In this document: positions 43,221 to 51,981 of the stretch, one piece after another
How the letters are laid out: every line of letters begins with the position of its first letter
How positions within the stretch are numbered: position 1 is the first letter of the stretch
Assembly (NCBI GenBank): GCA_030681525.1
Contig: JAUXSD010000027.1
Coordinates: forward strand, 1-56,098
Source: Solirubrobacteraceae bacterium
GTDB lineage: Bacteria > Actinomycetota > Thermoleophilia > Solirubrobacterales > Solirubrobacteraceae
Reading direction: 5' to 3'
DNA length: 56,098 bases
The notes under the pieces: generated by a model
What the model was told of the DNA's origin: nothing
Seen by the model: the letters and a program-made list of their open reading frames with translations, nothing else
The model's database searches: none
Position numbers and translations under genes: made by a program

Positions 43221-44555
43221 TCAGGATACGCGCCGCACGGATGGCGCCGGGGCGGCCGCGTCCGCCAGCGGCCGGGTCGTCGCGCGGGCCTCGCCGATGC
43301 GGCCCAGCTCGGCGGTGTCGCGGCCGAACAGCAGCCCGATGTTCCAGTCGACGAGCAACCGCGCGCGGCGGCCCGCGCCGGGCATCATCGCCAGGTGGTA
43401 GGAGCGGGCCAGCAACCAGGCCGGCGTGCCGCTCCAGGTGATCGGGCCCGTCGTCGCGACGGCCTTGCGCCGGCCCATGTCGACGAACACGCCCTTCGTC
43501 TTGTAGGTGAAGCGCCGCGGCCGCCCGCCGCCGCCGATCGCGTTGGCGACGTTGCGCCCGACGACCTTGCCCTGGCGGATGGCGTGCTGCGCGGTGGGCG
43601 GGCACGGCTGGCCCTTGCGCGCGGGATCGGGCACCGCCGCGCCGTCACCGATCGCCCAGACGTTCTCGAAGCCCGGCACCTGCAGGCGGCTGTCGGTGAC
43701 GATCCGGCCCTTGTCGGTGAGCGGCAGGCCGAGCTCGGCGATCACGGGATTGGGCTTGACGCCGGCGGTCCAGACGAGCGTCCGCGACGGCACCACCTCG
43801 CCGTCGCTCAAGGTCGCGGTGTTCGCGGTGACCGCGTCGAGCGTCGTGTTCGTGCGGATCTCGATCCCGCGGAAGCGCAGCTCGCGCACGGCGAAGTCGG
43901 CGAGCTTCTCGCTGATCTCCGGCATGACGCGGTCGTTGGCCTCGACGAGGATCCAGCGCATCCCGGTCACGGCGCAGCGCGGGTAGAGGTCCATGACGTC
44001 GGCGGCGAAGTCCTGCAGCTCGGCGAGCCCTTCGAGGCCGGCATAGCCGGCGCCGACGAAGACGTACGTCAGGTACTCGCGGCGCGCGTCGCCGTCCTCG
44101 AGCGTCTCGGCGACCTCCAGCGTGCGGATGACGTGGTTGCGCACCGCGATCGCCTCGGGCAGCGACTTGAGCGCCATGCCGTGCTCGGCCAGGCCGGGGA
44201 TCGGCAGCGTGCGGCTCACCGAGCCGACCGACACGACGAGCTGGTCGTAGGCGAGCTCCTCCTGGGTGCCGTCCAGCGAGCGGACGTGCAGGACGTTGCG
44301 CTCGGGCGAGGCGCCGACGATCTTGCCCAGCCGCAGGTGGATCGACGGGTCGAGCTCCTCGCGCAGCGGCACGACGACGTGGCGCGGCTCGAGCGTGCCC
44401 GCCGCCGCGCCGGGCAGCAGCGGCGTGTAGAGCATGAAGTTGTCCTCGGTGACGAGCCGCACGCGCGCGCTGTGCGCCGGCAGGACCCGGGCCAGCGTGC
44501 GGGCGGCGTAGAAGCCGCCGAAGCCGCCGCCGGCGATGATGACGTTCCAGGCCAT
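43221..44555 (-). CDS. Type II NADH dehydrogenase-like FAD oxidoreductase
   Basis: The 444-aa protein has an FAD fold (NVIIAGGGFGGFYAARTL), FMLYTPLLPGAAAGTLEPRHVVVPL, the NAD fold YVFVGAGYAGLEGLAEL, and NVWAIGDGAAVPD, characteristic of NDH-2 enzymes. The C-terminal region has a hydrophobic patch (TPAWLLARSYHLAMMPG) that could bind the membrane. It would oxidise NADH and reduce menaquinone without pumping protons. It lies 7 bases upstream of the yqeY start on the same strand, so yqeY may be cotranscribed with it. Confidence 0.9.
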   Translation of the reverse strand: MAWNVIIAGGGFGGFYAARTLARVLPAHSARVRLVTEDNFMLYTPLLPGAAAGTLEPRHVVVPLREELDPSIHLRLGKIVGASPERNVLHVRSLDGTQEELAYDQLVVSVGSVSRTLPIPGLAEHGMALKSLPEAIAVRNHVIRTLEVAETLEDGDARREYLTYVFVGAGYAGLEGLAELQDFAADVMDLYPRCAVTGMRWILVEANDRVMPEISEKLADFAVRELRFRGIEIRTNTTLDAVTANTATLSDGEVVPSRTLVWTAGVKPNPVIAELGLPLTDKGRIVTDSRLQVPGFENVWAIGDGAAVPDPARKGQPCPPTAQHAIRQGKVVGRNVANAIGGGGRPRRFTYKTKGVFVDMGRRKAVATTGPITWSGTPAWLLARSYHLAMMPGAGRRARLLVDWNIGLLFGRDTAELGRIGEARATTRPLADAAAPAPSVRRVS

Positions 44556-44576
44556 ACGGCCTGAGGCTATCCAGGC

Positions 44577-45044
44577 CTACCGCCGCTTGAACCCGCGGAT
44601 CGTGAAGTACTGCTCCTCGTCGATGACGTTCTCGTAGGTGTCGATCGTGATCCTCGTCGGCACGCCGCGGGTGGAGTACGTCACGGTCAGGTCGTGAGCG
44701 CGGCGGTCGATCGCCCGCTGGATCTGGCGAAACAGCCGCGGCACCGTCGCGATGTCCTTGACATCGGCGTGCACGCGCCGGGACGGCACGCCACCGCGGA
44801 CGTTGACGACATGCCAGCCGGTCGTCGGGCAGAAGCACACGCGGCGCGCCTCGTAGCGGTAGGAGCGCAGCTTCGCGGCCTTCCACTTCGCGCGCGCCCG
44901 GTCGAGCGCCTTCTGTGCGGCGCCGTCGACGATGGAGGGGTCCGGCGGGTTGGGCGGCTCCTGCGCGCCGGCGGGGCCGACCGTCGCCGTCGCTGCGCCG
45001 GCGGCGAGCACGAATGCGACGAGCAGCAGGCAGCGCTTGGTCAT
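44577..45044 (-). CDS. Secreted DUF6174-like protein
   Basis: The 155-aa protein has a signal peptide (MTKRCLLLVAFVLAAGAATA) and a mature domain with SYRYEARRVCFCPTTGWHVV, a Cys-x-Cys motif typical of DUF6174. It continues with THE beta-rich TRITIDTYENVIDEEQYFTI. Function unknown; the domain is found in cell-surface or periplasm-side proteins. It stands 71 bases after the ATP-grasp gene. Confidence 0.8.
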   Translation of the reverse strand: MTKRCLLLVAFVLAAGAATATVGPAGAQEPPNPPDPSIVDGAAQKALDRARAKWKAAKLRSYRYEARRVCFCPTTGWHVVNVRGGVPSRRVHADVKDIATVPRLFRQIQRAIDRRAHDLTVTYSTRGVPTRITIDTYENVIDEEQYFTIRGFKRR

Positions 45045-45115
45045 GTGCCGACGATAACCGCCGCCGTGGCGCCGAGTTTCGCGTTCTGGACGAACGGGCC
45101 GGGCGGTCGGCCCGG

Positions 45116-46165
45116 TCAGGTCGTCGGCGCGACGCGCGAGCAGATCGCCTCGAGCAGCGCCTCGAGGATCTCGTCGTTGTTGGCTTCGAAGTAGCGCCGG
45201 TCGCCGGCGGCGTCGGCGTCGAGGCGGTTGGTGAGCTGCACGCAGGCGTTGATCTCGAAGACGACGATGTCGCCGCCCGGTGGCAGCGCGAAGTCGATCG
45301 CGCCGAAGTCCAGCTGCAGCGCGCGGAACTGGTGCAGCACCCGCGCCTCGACCGAGCCGCTCTGCAGCGTGACCGGCGAGGTGATCCACGCCTGCTCCTC
45401 GGCGGCGAGCTCGGGATGGTCCTGCATGAAGCCGCGCGCGGCGCGCGTGAGGTTCCACGCTCGGTCGGTCAGCACGTGGCGGCGAAACAGGCGGTCGCCG
45501 GCATAGACCATGCGGTACTTGCGCCACAGCCCGTCGGCCGAGCGGAAGTCGACGAAGTCGGTGACCGTGCAGCCGCCCGGCAACGCCGTCGCGCGGCTGA
45601 TCGCGCCGGCGTCGTCGACGCGCACGAGCCCCACGCTGCCGTGCTTGCCGGGCGGGCGCAGCAGCACCGGGTAGCGGTGCCCGTGCTCCGCGATGTGCTC
45701 GGCCAGGCTCAGCGCGCCCGCCCGGTATGACGTGCAGTGCGGCGCGCGCACCCCGGCCTGATGGGCGAGCCGGCGCGCGATCAGCGGGCGGGTCGTGGCG
45801 GCCACCGCCCAGGACGGGTTGACCATCGGCAGGTCCGCTTCGAGCTCGAAGCGCGCGACCTGCTGCAGCGCGCGCGACAGGTGCGGCTCGCAGATCAGGT
45901 TGACCAGCACGCGGCCGCCCGCGCGCTCGAGCGCCCGCCGCGCCGCCTCCGGGCCGAGCTGGCCCCGCGAGCCGAACATCATCACGGCATAGGGGTGGCC
46001 GCGCTCCTGCAGCCAGGGCAGCAGGGTCGTGGTGATGCCGCTGTTGCCGTGCAGGCCCTTGAGGCCGTTGAAGCGCCGCGTCGCCTCCCCGAACGACATG
46101 CCGTCGGGCGCCCCGACGGCGAGGACGAGCTTGGGTCGCCGACCGTTGCGCCCGGCGGCGGTCAT
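45116..46165 (-). CDS. ATP-grasp family ligase
   Basis: The 349-aa protein has a pre-ATP-grasp region (LVLAVGAPDGMSFGEATRRF, then GNSGITTTLLPWLQERGH), an ATP-binding segment YPVLLRPPGKHGSVGL (the usual Lys is Arg) and the metal-binding LDFGAIDFALPPGGD, then VVFEINACVQLT. It is of the RimK/D-Ala-D-Ala-ligase-like fold and joins a carboxylate to an amine through an acyl phosphate. The two genes upstream (a GNAT acetyltransferase and a BKACE enzyme) are coupled to it: its ATG overlaps the GNAT stop (ATGA). Substrates are unknown. Confidence 0.8.
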   Translation of the reverse strand: MTAAGRNGRRPKLVLAVGAPDGMSFGEATRRFNGLKGLHGNSGITTTLLPWLQERGHPYAVMMFGSRGQLGPEAARRALERAGGRVLVNLICEPHLSRALQQVARFELEADLPMVNPSWAVAATTRPLIARRLAHQAGVRAPHCTSYRAGALSLAEHIAEHGHRYPVLLRPPGKHGSVGLVRVDDAGAISRATALPGGCTVTDFVDFRSADGLWRKYRMVYAGDRLFRRHVLTDRAWNLTRAARGFMQDHPELAAEEQAWITSPVTLQSGSVEARVLHQFRALQLDFGAIDFALPPGGDIVVFEINACVQLTNRLDADAAGDRRYFEANNDEILEALLEAICSRVAPTT

Positions 46166-46686
46166 CGCCCCAGCTCCAGCACCATCACCTCGAAGCGCAC
46201 CCCGGGAAAGCGCTCGTCGGGCCGGGCGAGACCGGCGTCCTGCCAGCCGCGACGCCGCAGCAGCCGGCTCATCGCGGGCGAGGACTGGCGTACCGCGAAC
46301 GCACAGCCGGCCTTGCTCGCCGCGGCGTCCTGCGCGTCGAGCAGTTGCCAGGCAAGGCCGTGGCGACGCGCCGCGGCGGCCACGACGACACGGGCCGGTG
46401 ATGCGATACGCCCCGCCAGCTCCAATCCCGCCGCCGCGTACTCGTCGGCCTCGGGCACGTCGGCGAGCCGCTCGTGGACGCTGAGGCGGGCGGCGGCGAC
46501 GAGCTCCCCGGCGCCGTCGCGCATCACCCAGTGGAGGCTCGCGGGGTCGTGCTCGTCGCTCCAGCGACCGTCCGCGAACGCCGCCTGCGCGATGTCGCCG
46601 GTCTCGCGCCAGACCGCGGCGCGGAGGTGGTAGATCGCCTCGAGCGTGGGCGGGTCGGCGACACGGTCGGGTCCCTGGAACGGCAC
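46162..46686 (-). CDS. GNAT-family N-acetyltransferase
   Basis: The 174-aa protein has the GNAT layout: ADPPTLEAIYHLRAAVWRETG, HWVMRDGAGELVAAARLSVHE (strands 2-3), RVVVAAAARRHGLAWQLLDA (acetyl-CoA loop region, with RRHGLA in place of the Q/RxxGxG/A motif) and CAFAVRQSSPAMSRLLRRRGWQ. It would acetylate an amine. It is placed between a BKACE enzyme and an ATP-grasp ligase, three bases after the first and overlapping the second, so all three probably act on one small molecule. Confidence 0.85.
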   Translation of the reverse strand: MPFQGPDRVADPPTLEAIYHLRAAVWRETGDIAQAAFADGRWSDEHDPASLHWVMRDGAGELVAAARLSVHERLADVPEADEYAAAGLELAGRIASPARVVVAAAARRHGLAWQLLDAQDAAASKAGCAFAVRQSSPAMSRLLRRRGWQDAGLARPDERFPGVRFEVMVLELGR

Positions 46687-46689
46687 GGC

Positions 46690-47532
46690 TCAGCCCCGGG
46701 GAAGCCCGAGCATGCGGCGCACGTCGGCCGGCGTCGCCAGCGGGCGCTCGAGCTGCTCGGCGAGCCGCGCGACGCGCTGGACGAGCTGCTCGTTGGTGGC
46801 GGGCGTCGTGCGCGCCCGGTCCCACCAGATGTTGTCCTCGAGGCCGACGCGGACGTGCCCGCCGGCGGCGATCGCCATCGCGTTGGCCGGCAGCTGGTGG
46901 CGGCCGATGCCGGCCGCCGCCCATGTCCAGTCGTCCGGCATCTCCGCGAGGAAGGCGCCCAGCGAGCCGGGCGACAGGCGCGACGTGCCCGGGTTGCCCA
47001 GCAGCACGTTGACGTAGCAGGGCGGCTCGATCAGCCCGCGCTCGACGAGGTGGCGGCCGAACGCCACCATGCCCGGCTCGAAGACCTCGAGCTCGGGCCG
47101 GATGCCGCGTTCGCGCATGCGCTCGGCCAGCCCGCGGATCGTGTCGGGCGAGTTCACCGACGCCTGCCGCGCGAAGTTGTTGGAGCCCAGCGTGAGCGAC
47201 GCCATGTCGGGCTTGGCGTCGCCGTCGAGCGACAGGACCTCGGCGCGCGAGTCGAGATCGACCGCGAACCGCCCGCTGCAGGTCACGCAGACCACCATCT
47301 CCGGATCGATCGCGCGGATGCCCGCGACGATCGGCGCGAAGTGCTCGGCGCGATGCGAGGGCCGCCCGTCGCCATCGCGAGCGTGGACGTGCACGATCGC
47401 CGCGCCGTGCGCGCGGCAGCGCTCGACGTCCGCGAGGATCTCCGCGGTGGAGATCGGGACGTGAGGCGTCGTGTCCTTCGTAGGCACCATGCCGGTCGGT
47501 GCGAGGTTGATGATCAGCGCGTCTGAGCTCAT
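46690..47532 (-). CDS. BKACE family (beta-keto acid cleavage enzyme, DUF849)
   Basis: The 280-aa TIM-barrel protein has LIINLAPTGMVPTK, the zinc-site AIVHVHARDGDG, LTLGSNNFARQASVNSPD and VRVGLEDNIWWDRA, the BKACE signature. The family cleaves beta-keto acids with acetyl-CoA (as 3-keto-5-aminohexanoate in lysine fermentation) and has many specificities. No lysine-fermentation neighbours are present, so a different keto acid is likely. It is the first gene of the trio. Confidence 0.9.
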   Translation of the reverse strand: MSSDALIINLAPTGMVPTKDTTPHVPISTAEILADVERCRAHGAAIVHVHARDGDGRPSHRAEHFAPIVAGIRAIDPEMVVCVTCSGRFAVDLDSRAEVLSLDGDAKPDMASLTLGSNNFARQASVNSPDTIRGLAERMRERGIRPELEVFEPGMVAFGRHLVERGLIEPPCYVNVLLGNPGTSRLSPGSLGAFLAEMPDDWTWAAAGIGRHQLPANAMAIAAGGHVRVGLEDNIWWDRARTTPATNEQLVQRVARLAEQLERPLATPADVRRMLGLPRG

Positions 47533-47571
47533 CCGGGCGTGCAGCCTACGGTTTGACGGCGCGGGCGACGG

Positions 47572-48432
47572 TCAGGCATGCGGACGGTCCGCCCGCACGA
47601 GCGTCAGCGCCGCCCACTCGCCGAGCTCGCCGCGGTCTCGCTCGCGCAGCCCCTGCTCGCGCTCGAACGCGGCCGCGATCGCGTCGGCCTCGGCGCGCAG
47701 CAGACCGCTGACGATCATCGTCCGCGGCGGCTCGCCGGCAAAGCCGGTCCGGGCGACGTGGGCCAGCAGCGGCCGCAGCAGGTTGGCCACGACGGTCGGC
47801 GCACTCGGCGCGCGCTCGTCTCCGTGCAGCAGGTCGCCGTGGCGCACGTCGAGCGCCACGCCGTTGGCCCGCGCGTTCTCGCGCGCGGCGACGACGGCGG
47901 CCGCCTCGTGGTCCAGGCCGCTGACCGGCCCCCAGCCGAGCTTCGCGGCGGCGATCGCCAGGACGCCCGAGCCGCAGCCGAGGTCGACGAGCGGGCCGCC
48001 GTGCTGCGGCAGCGCGAGCAGCGCCTCCAGGCACAGCCGGGTGGTGGCGTGCGCGCCGGTGCCGAACGCCTGGTTGGGATCGATGACGATGTCCAGCAGC
48101 GCGTCGGATCCGGGCCCGCCCGCCACCCCCACCGGCTCGCACCACGGCGGGCGCACGTGGACCCGTTTCCCGATGGTGACCGGCACGTGGAAGTCGCGCC
48201 AGCGCGAGGCCCAGTCGTCGGCGACGTGGGTCGTCGTCACGTCGACGAGCGCGGCGCCGGCGGCGGCGCGCACGTCGGGCAGCGAGGGCAGCTCGCCCTC
48301 CGCGCCGTAGACGGCGTACTCGACGGTGTCGCCGTGATCGACCTCCTCGACCCCGGCCGGCGCGAGCGCCAGCAGCTCGGCCAGTGCGATCTCGGCGTCG
48401 GCGCGCGCGACGCGGATCGCCAGCCGGATCAC
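47572..48432 (-). CDS. prmA: Ribosomal protein L11 methyltransferase
   Basis: The 286-aa protein has an N-terminal substrate-recognition region and a SAM-dependent methyltransferase domain with IVIDPNQAFGTGAHATTRLCL, VDLGCGSGVLAIAAAKLG and VVANLL (family NP/NL-type motif). It methylates ribosomal protein L11. Its GTG start overlaps the dnaJ stop (GTGA). The hrcA-dnaJ-prmA order is widespread. Confidence 0.93.
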   Translation of the reverse strand: MIRLAIRVARADAEIALAELLALAPAGVEEVDHGDTVEYAVYGAEGELPSLPDVRAAAGAALVDVTTTHVADDWASRWRDFHVPVTIGKRVHVRPPWCEPVGVAGGPGSDALLDIVIDPNQAFGTGAHATTRLCLEALLALPQHGGPLVDLGCGSGVLAIAAAKLGWGPVSGLDHEAAAVVAARENARANGVALDVRHGDLLHGDERAPSAPTVVANLLRPLLAHVARTGFAGEPPRTMIVSGLLRAEADAIAAAFEREQGLRERDRGELGEWAALTLVRADRPHA

Positions 48433-49544
48433 CCCTGCAGGACCCGCTTGAGCTTGGCGAACATCGACTCCTCGGACTTCGTGTTGTTGTCGGTCATCGT
48501 CTCGGCGAGGCGCTCCATGAGCCGCTTCTGCTCGTCGGTCAGCTGGCGCGGGATGATCACGTTGGCGATGACGCGCAGGTCGCCGCGGCGGCCGGGCCGG
48601 CGCAGATGCGGCATGCCCTGCCCGCGCAGCTCGTAGATCTCGCCGGGCTGCGTGCCGGGGCGGATGTGGACGTCCTCGGCGCCGTCGAGTGTCGGGACCT
48701 CGAGCTTCGCGCCGAGCGCCGCCATCGGCGCGGGCACGTCGACGATCGTGACGAGGTCGTTGCCGTCGCGGATGAAGCGCTCGTGCGGCGCGATCGTGAC
48801 GTGGACGTAGAGGTCGCCCTGCGGCCCGCCCGTGTCGCCGGCGTGGCCACGCCCGGTGAGGCGGATCCGCTGCCCCTCGGCGATGCCGGCGGGGATGTCG
48901 ACGCTGACGGCGTGGGTGACGACCTCGCGGCCGCGGCCGTCGCAGCGCGTGCACTTCTTCTCGGCGACCTTGCCGTCGCCGCCGCAGACGTCGCAGGACA
49001 CCGTGCGGGCGATCTGCCCGAACGGCGTGCGGCTGACCGCCTGCAGGACGCCGTTGCCGTGGCAGCGGTGGCAGGTCTTGATCGGCGTGCCCGGCTCGGC
49101 GCCGTTGCCGTGGCAGCGCCCGCAGCGGTCGACGATCTCGTAGCGCACGTCGACCGGCGCGCCCGCCGCCGCCTGCTCGAGCGTGATCTCGATGCTCGTC
49201 TGCACGTCGCCGCCGGAGCGCGGACCGCCCATGCCGCCGAACCCGCCTCCGCCGAAGAACGTCTCGAAGAGGTCCGAGATCGAGCCGAAGCCCTCGTAGT
49301 TGGGGGCCTGCCCGCCACGCCGCAGACCCTCGTGGCCGTAGCGGTCGTAGACCTGGCGGCGCTCGGGGTCCGAGAGGATCTCGTACGCCTCGGCGCACTC
49401 CTTGAACTTCTCCTCGGCCTGCGGGTCGTGGTTGTTGACGTCGGGGTGCAGCTCGCGGGCGAGCTTGCGAAAGGCCTTCTTGACCTCGGCCTCGTCGGCG
49501 TCCCGGCCGACGCCGAGGACCTCGTAGCAGTCGCGCTTGGTCAC
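48429..49544 (-). CDS. dnaJ: Chaperone DnaJ
   Basis: The 371-aa protein has the J domain (DCYEVLGVGRDADEAEVKKAF; HPD in LHPDVNN), a Gly/Phe region (FFGGGGFGGMGG), four zinc motifs (CGRCHGNG, CHRCHGNG, CDVCGGDG, CTRCDGRG) and a normal C-terminal substrate domain. It assists DnaK. No dnaK or grpE is nearby. GTG 49544 overlaps the hrcA stop. Confidence 0.97.
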   Translation of the reverse strand: MTKRDCYEVLGVGRDADEAEVKKAFRKLARELHPDVNNHDPQAEEKFKECAEAYEILSDPERRQVYDRYGHEGLRRGGQAPNYEGFGSISDLFETFFGGGGFGGMGGPRSGGDVQTSIEITLEQAAAGAPVDVRYEIVDRCGRCHGNGAEPGTPIKTCHRCHGNGVLQAVSRTPFGQIARTVSCDVCGGDGKVAEKKCTRCDGRGREVVTHAVSVDIPAGIAEGQRIRLTGRGHAGDTGGPQGDLYVHVTIAPHERFIRDGNDLVTIVDVPAPMAALGAKLEVPTLDGAEDVHIRPGTQPGEIYELRGQGMPHLRRPGRRGDLRVIANVIIPRQLTDEQKRLMERLAETMTDNNTKSEESMFAKLKRVLQG

Positions 49545-50560
49545 GCCGCGTCGTAGACGTCTTCGACGAAGCGGGAGAGCTGCGCGGCGGCCTCGCGCAC
49601 GACGCCGATCGTCGTCGCGTAGTCCATCGCGACCGGGCCGATCAGCGAGACGGTGCCCAGCGTGCGCAGCGGCAGGCCGTAGCCGGCGGCGACCATCGCC
49701 AGCGAGCGCAGGCCCGGCGCCTCGTTCTCGGCGCCGATCCGCACGACGACGTCGCTGCGGTCGCCGAGCGCGCTGCGCAGCATCTCCAGCAGCGTCACCC
49801 GGCCCTCGAGCATCTGCATGAGCGCGTTGATCTGCGAGAGGTCGTGGAAGCGGTGCTCGTGCAGCAGGCGCGCGGCGCCGTCGACGTACAGCGTGTCCTC
49901 GGCGGTCGCGGCGAGATCGGTGAACGCCGGGATGAGCGAGTCCAGGAAGCGCCGCTCGCTGGGGGAGAGCGTGGGGTCGGCGAGCCGCGCATGCAGCTTG
50001 CGCGCGCCCAGGCCGATACCGGCGAGCTGCTCGTTGAGGAACTCCGCCGCCCAGGCGACGAGGCCGCTGTCGACCGCGCTCGGGAACGTCAGCACCCGCT
50101 TGGAGACGCCGCCCGTCGAGGTGATGATCACGACCATCACGATCTGCGGCTGCAGCAGCAGCACCTCGATGTGGCGGATCGTCGCGGTGTCCAGCGGCGG
50201 CGCGGAGACGATCGCCAGCAGGTTCGTGATCTGCGACAGCGTCTCGGTGGTGGCGCGCATCGCCTCGTCGACCTCGCGGCGCGTCAGCTCGAGCTCCAGC
50301 GACGCCCGCTCGCGCTTGGCCGGCAGCAGCCGGTCGACGAAGTAGCGAAAGCCCATGTCGGTCGGCACGCGGCCGGCCGAGGTGTGCGGGTGGGCCAGCA
50401 GCCCGTGCTCCTCGAGCATCGCCAGCTCGTGGCGCACGGTCGACGGCCCGGCCTGCAGGTCGGGGTCCGCCGCCAGCGTGCGCGAGGCCACCGGCTGGAC
50501 CGTCGTCTGGTAGGCGAGCACGACCTTGCGCAGGATCAGCTCTTGGCGGGGCGTGAGCAC
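49541..50560 (-). CDS. hrcA: Heat-inducible transcription repressor HrcA
   Basis: The 339-aa protein has the winged-helix start (LTPRQELILRKVVLAYQTTVQPVASRTLAADPDLQAGPSTVRHELAMLEEHG, abridged; residues about 1-60) and the HrcA central domain with HTSAGRVPTDMGFRYFVDRL. It represses chaperone genes by binding CIRCE. No CIRCE (TTAGCACTC-N9-GAGTGCTAA) is visible before the gene. GTG 50560 is favoured because the -10 lies 7 nt upstream and the wing starts at once; the frame reaching 50647 adds Arg-rich sequence. Confidence 0.95.
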   Translation of the reverse strand: MLTPRQELILRKVVLAYQTTVQPVASRTLAADPDLQAGPSTVRHELAMLEEHGLLAHPHTSAGRVPTDMGFRYFVDRLLPAKRERASLELELTRREVDEAMRATTETLSQITNLLAIVSAPPLDTATIRHIEVLLLQPQIVMVVIITSTGGVSKRVLTFPSAVDSGLVAWAAEFLNEQLAGIGLGARKLHARLADPTLSPSERRFLDSLIPAFTDLAATAEDTLYVDGAARLLHEHRFHDLSQINALMQMLEGRVTLLEMLRSALGDRSDVVVRIGAENEAPGLRSLAMVAAGYGLPLRTLGTVSLIGPVAMDYATTIGVVREAAAQLSRFVEDVYDAA

Positions 50561-50567
50561 GCGTTCG

Positions 50568-50573
50568 ATTGTA
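50568..50573 (-). promoter_or_regulatory. Candidate -10 box of hrcA (leaderless)
   Basis: On the minus strand TACAAT ends 7 nt before the GTG at 50560, so the transcript would begin at the start codon. It matches TATAAT at five of six positions. No convincing -35 is seen in the GC-rich sequence upstream. Confidence 0.4.
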
Positions 50574-50673
50574 CGAGCGGGTCGCTGGCCGGCGGCGTCG
50601 CGCCTGTTTCTGCGCGGAGTTGTCACGATCGCATGCTGATTCGGCACGCGAGGCGCGGCACGATGCGCTGGCG

Positions 50674-51609
50674 GTGCGAGTTGCAGAGGCTCATCCTCCA
50701 GAAGTCGCCACGCGACCCGATCTGGTGGTCGCGGCGCTCGCCGCGGAGCAGAACGACATCGTGTCGGTCCGCCAGTGCAACGAGTGCGGCCTGAACAGCA
50801 GCGCCATCACCGTCAGAGTGCGCCGCGGCCAACTGCATCGCATCCACCGCGGCGTCTACGCCGTGGGCACGAACGCGCTGACCCTGCGCGCCACCTTCAC
50901 CGCGGCGGTGCTGGCGTGCGGCGCCGATGCGGCGTTGAGCCATCGGTCGGCCGCCGCGTGGCACGCGATGCTCAAGTGGCACGGAGGGCTGCCCGACGTG
51001 ATCGTCCCGCGCAGCGGCGGCCGCGCCATCCGAGCGATCCGCTCGCACCGCTCGACCTCGCTCGATCCCTTCGACGTCTGGCGCCGCGAAGGCATCCTCG
51101 TCACGTCGCCGGCGCGGACCGTGCTCGACCTGGCCGTCGAGCTGTCGCCGAAGGCGCTGCGGCGGATGGTGCGCCAAGCGTTCGCCGACCGGATCCTCAG
51201 CGCCCGCCAGCTTCACGACGTGCTCGCTCGCTCGCCCCGCCACCCCGGCGCCGCGCGGCTGCGGGCGTTGCTGGCGGACGGCTACGTCCCCACCCGCAGC
51301 GAGCTGGAGGATCGCGCGCTGGATCTGCTCCTGGCCGCCGGCATCGAGCGGCCGGAGGTCAACCCGCAGCTCGTCCTCGGCGAGCGCGCGATCGAGCCCG
51401 ACCTCCTCTGGCGGGAACGCAGGCTCGTCGTGGAGCTCGACGGCGCCACGTGGCACAACGACCGGCTCGCCCGGGAGGACGACGCTGAGCGCCAGGCGCT
51501 CCTGGAGGCACACGGATACCGGGTCCTACGCATCACGTGGCGTCAGCTCGTCGATCATCCGCGCCAGACCATCGCGCGCATCCGCGCCGCGCTAGGGCTC
51601 GAGGCGTAG
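50674..51609 (+). CDS. AbiEi-like antitoxin domain plus DUF559 nuclease-fold protein
   Basis: About 311 aa. An N-terminal winged-helix region (about 20-60; VRVRRGQLHRIHRGVYAVG) resembles the AbiEi antitoxin N-terminal domain; the middle has ALSHRSAAAWHAM and TSPARTVLDLA; the C-terminus (about 210-311) is a DUF559/Vsr-like fold with RAIEPDLLWRERRLVVELDG, WHNDRLAREDDAERQALLEAHGYRVLRITW. This family is common and usually solitary in actinobacteria, and no AbiEii toxin neighbour is seen. GTG 50674 is chosen; TTG 50569 would be the longest option. It overlaps the convergent HadB-like gene by 18 bases. Confidence 0.75.
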   Translation: MRVAEAHPPEVATRPDLVVAALAAEQNDIVSVRQCNECGLNSSAITVRVRRGQLHRIHRGVYAVGTNALTLRATFTAAVLACGADAALSHRSAAAWHAMLKWHGGLPDVIVPRSGGRAIRAIRSHRSTSLDPFDVWRREGILVTSPARTVLDLAVELSPKALRRMVRQAFADRILSARQLHDVLARSPRHPGAARLRALLADGYVPTRSELEDRALDLLLAAGIERPEVNPQLVLGERAIEPDLLWRERRLVVELDGATWHNDRLAREDDAERQALLEAHGYRVLRITWRQLVDHPRQTIARIRAALGLEA

Positions 51610-51981
51610 CTCGGCCTCGGCGTTGCGGATGATCCGCTTGCCGTCCTGCGCGCAATCGCTCTCGACGATCGCGACGCCGTCGTCGCGCACCTCGCGCACC
51701 GTGCCGGTCACCGTCAGCTCGACCTCCGGCACGCCCATCCCGCGAAACTGCACGCTCAGGCGCTGCAGCGACGCCGGGCCGCCGCCCGACTCGGTGTGGG
51801 CGCGCGCGACCTGGGCCATCGTGTACAGGCCGTGCAGGATGCGCCCCGGCAGGCCGACCGCGCGGGCGAAGTCCTCGTCGATGTGGATCGGGTTGAAGTC
51901 CCCCGAGGCGCCCGCGTAGCGGACGGTCAGGTACTTGTCGGGCGTCACCGACAGCGGCTCGAGCTCGTCGCCGGGCCGCAT
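51592..51981 (-). CDS. MaoC-like 3-hydroxyacyl dehydratase, catalytic subunit
   Basis: The 129-aa hot-dog protein has the hydratase 2 motif YAGASGDFNPIHIDEDFA with the catalytic Asp and His, and LPGRILHGLYTMAQVARA. It matches HadB-like or MaoC-like dehydratases acting on 3-hydroxyacyl-CoA/ACP. Its ATG shares a base with the preceding stop (TGATG). With the next subunit it would form a heterodimer. Confidence 0.88.
   Translation of the reverse strand: MRPGDELEPLSVTPDKYLTVRYAGASGDFNPIHIDEDFARAVGLPGRILHGLYTMAQVARAHTESGGGPASLQRLSVQFRGMGVPEVELTVTGTVREVRDDGVAIVESDCAQDGKRIIRNAEAELRLEP

Noticed and set aside
50674-51609. A complete AbiE toxin-antitoxin system
   Set aside because: Only the antitoxin-like domain fused to DUF559 is present; no AbiEii nucleotidyltransferase gene is adjacent.
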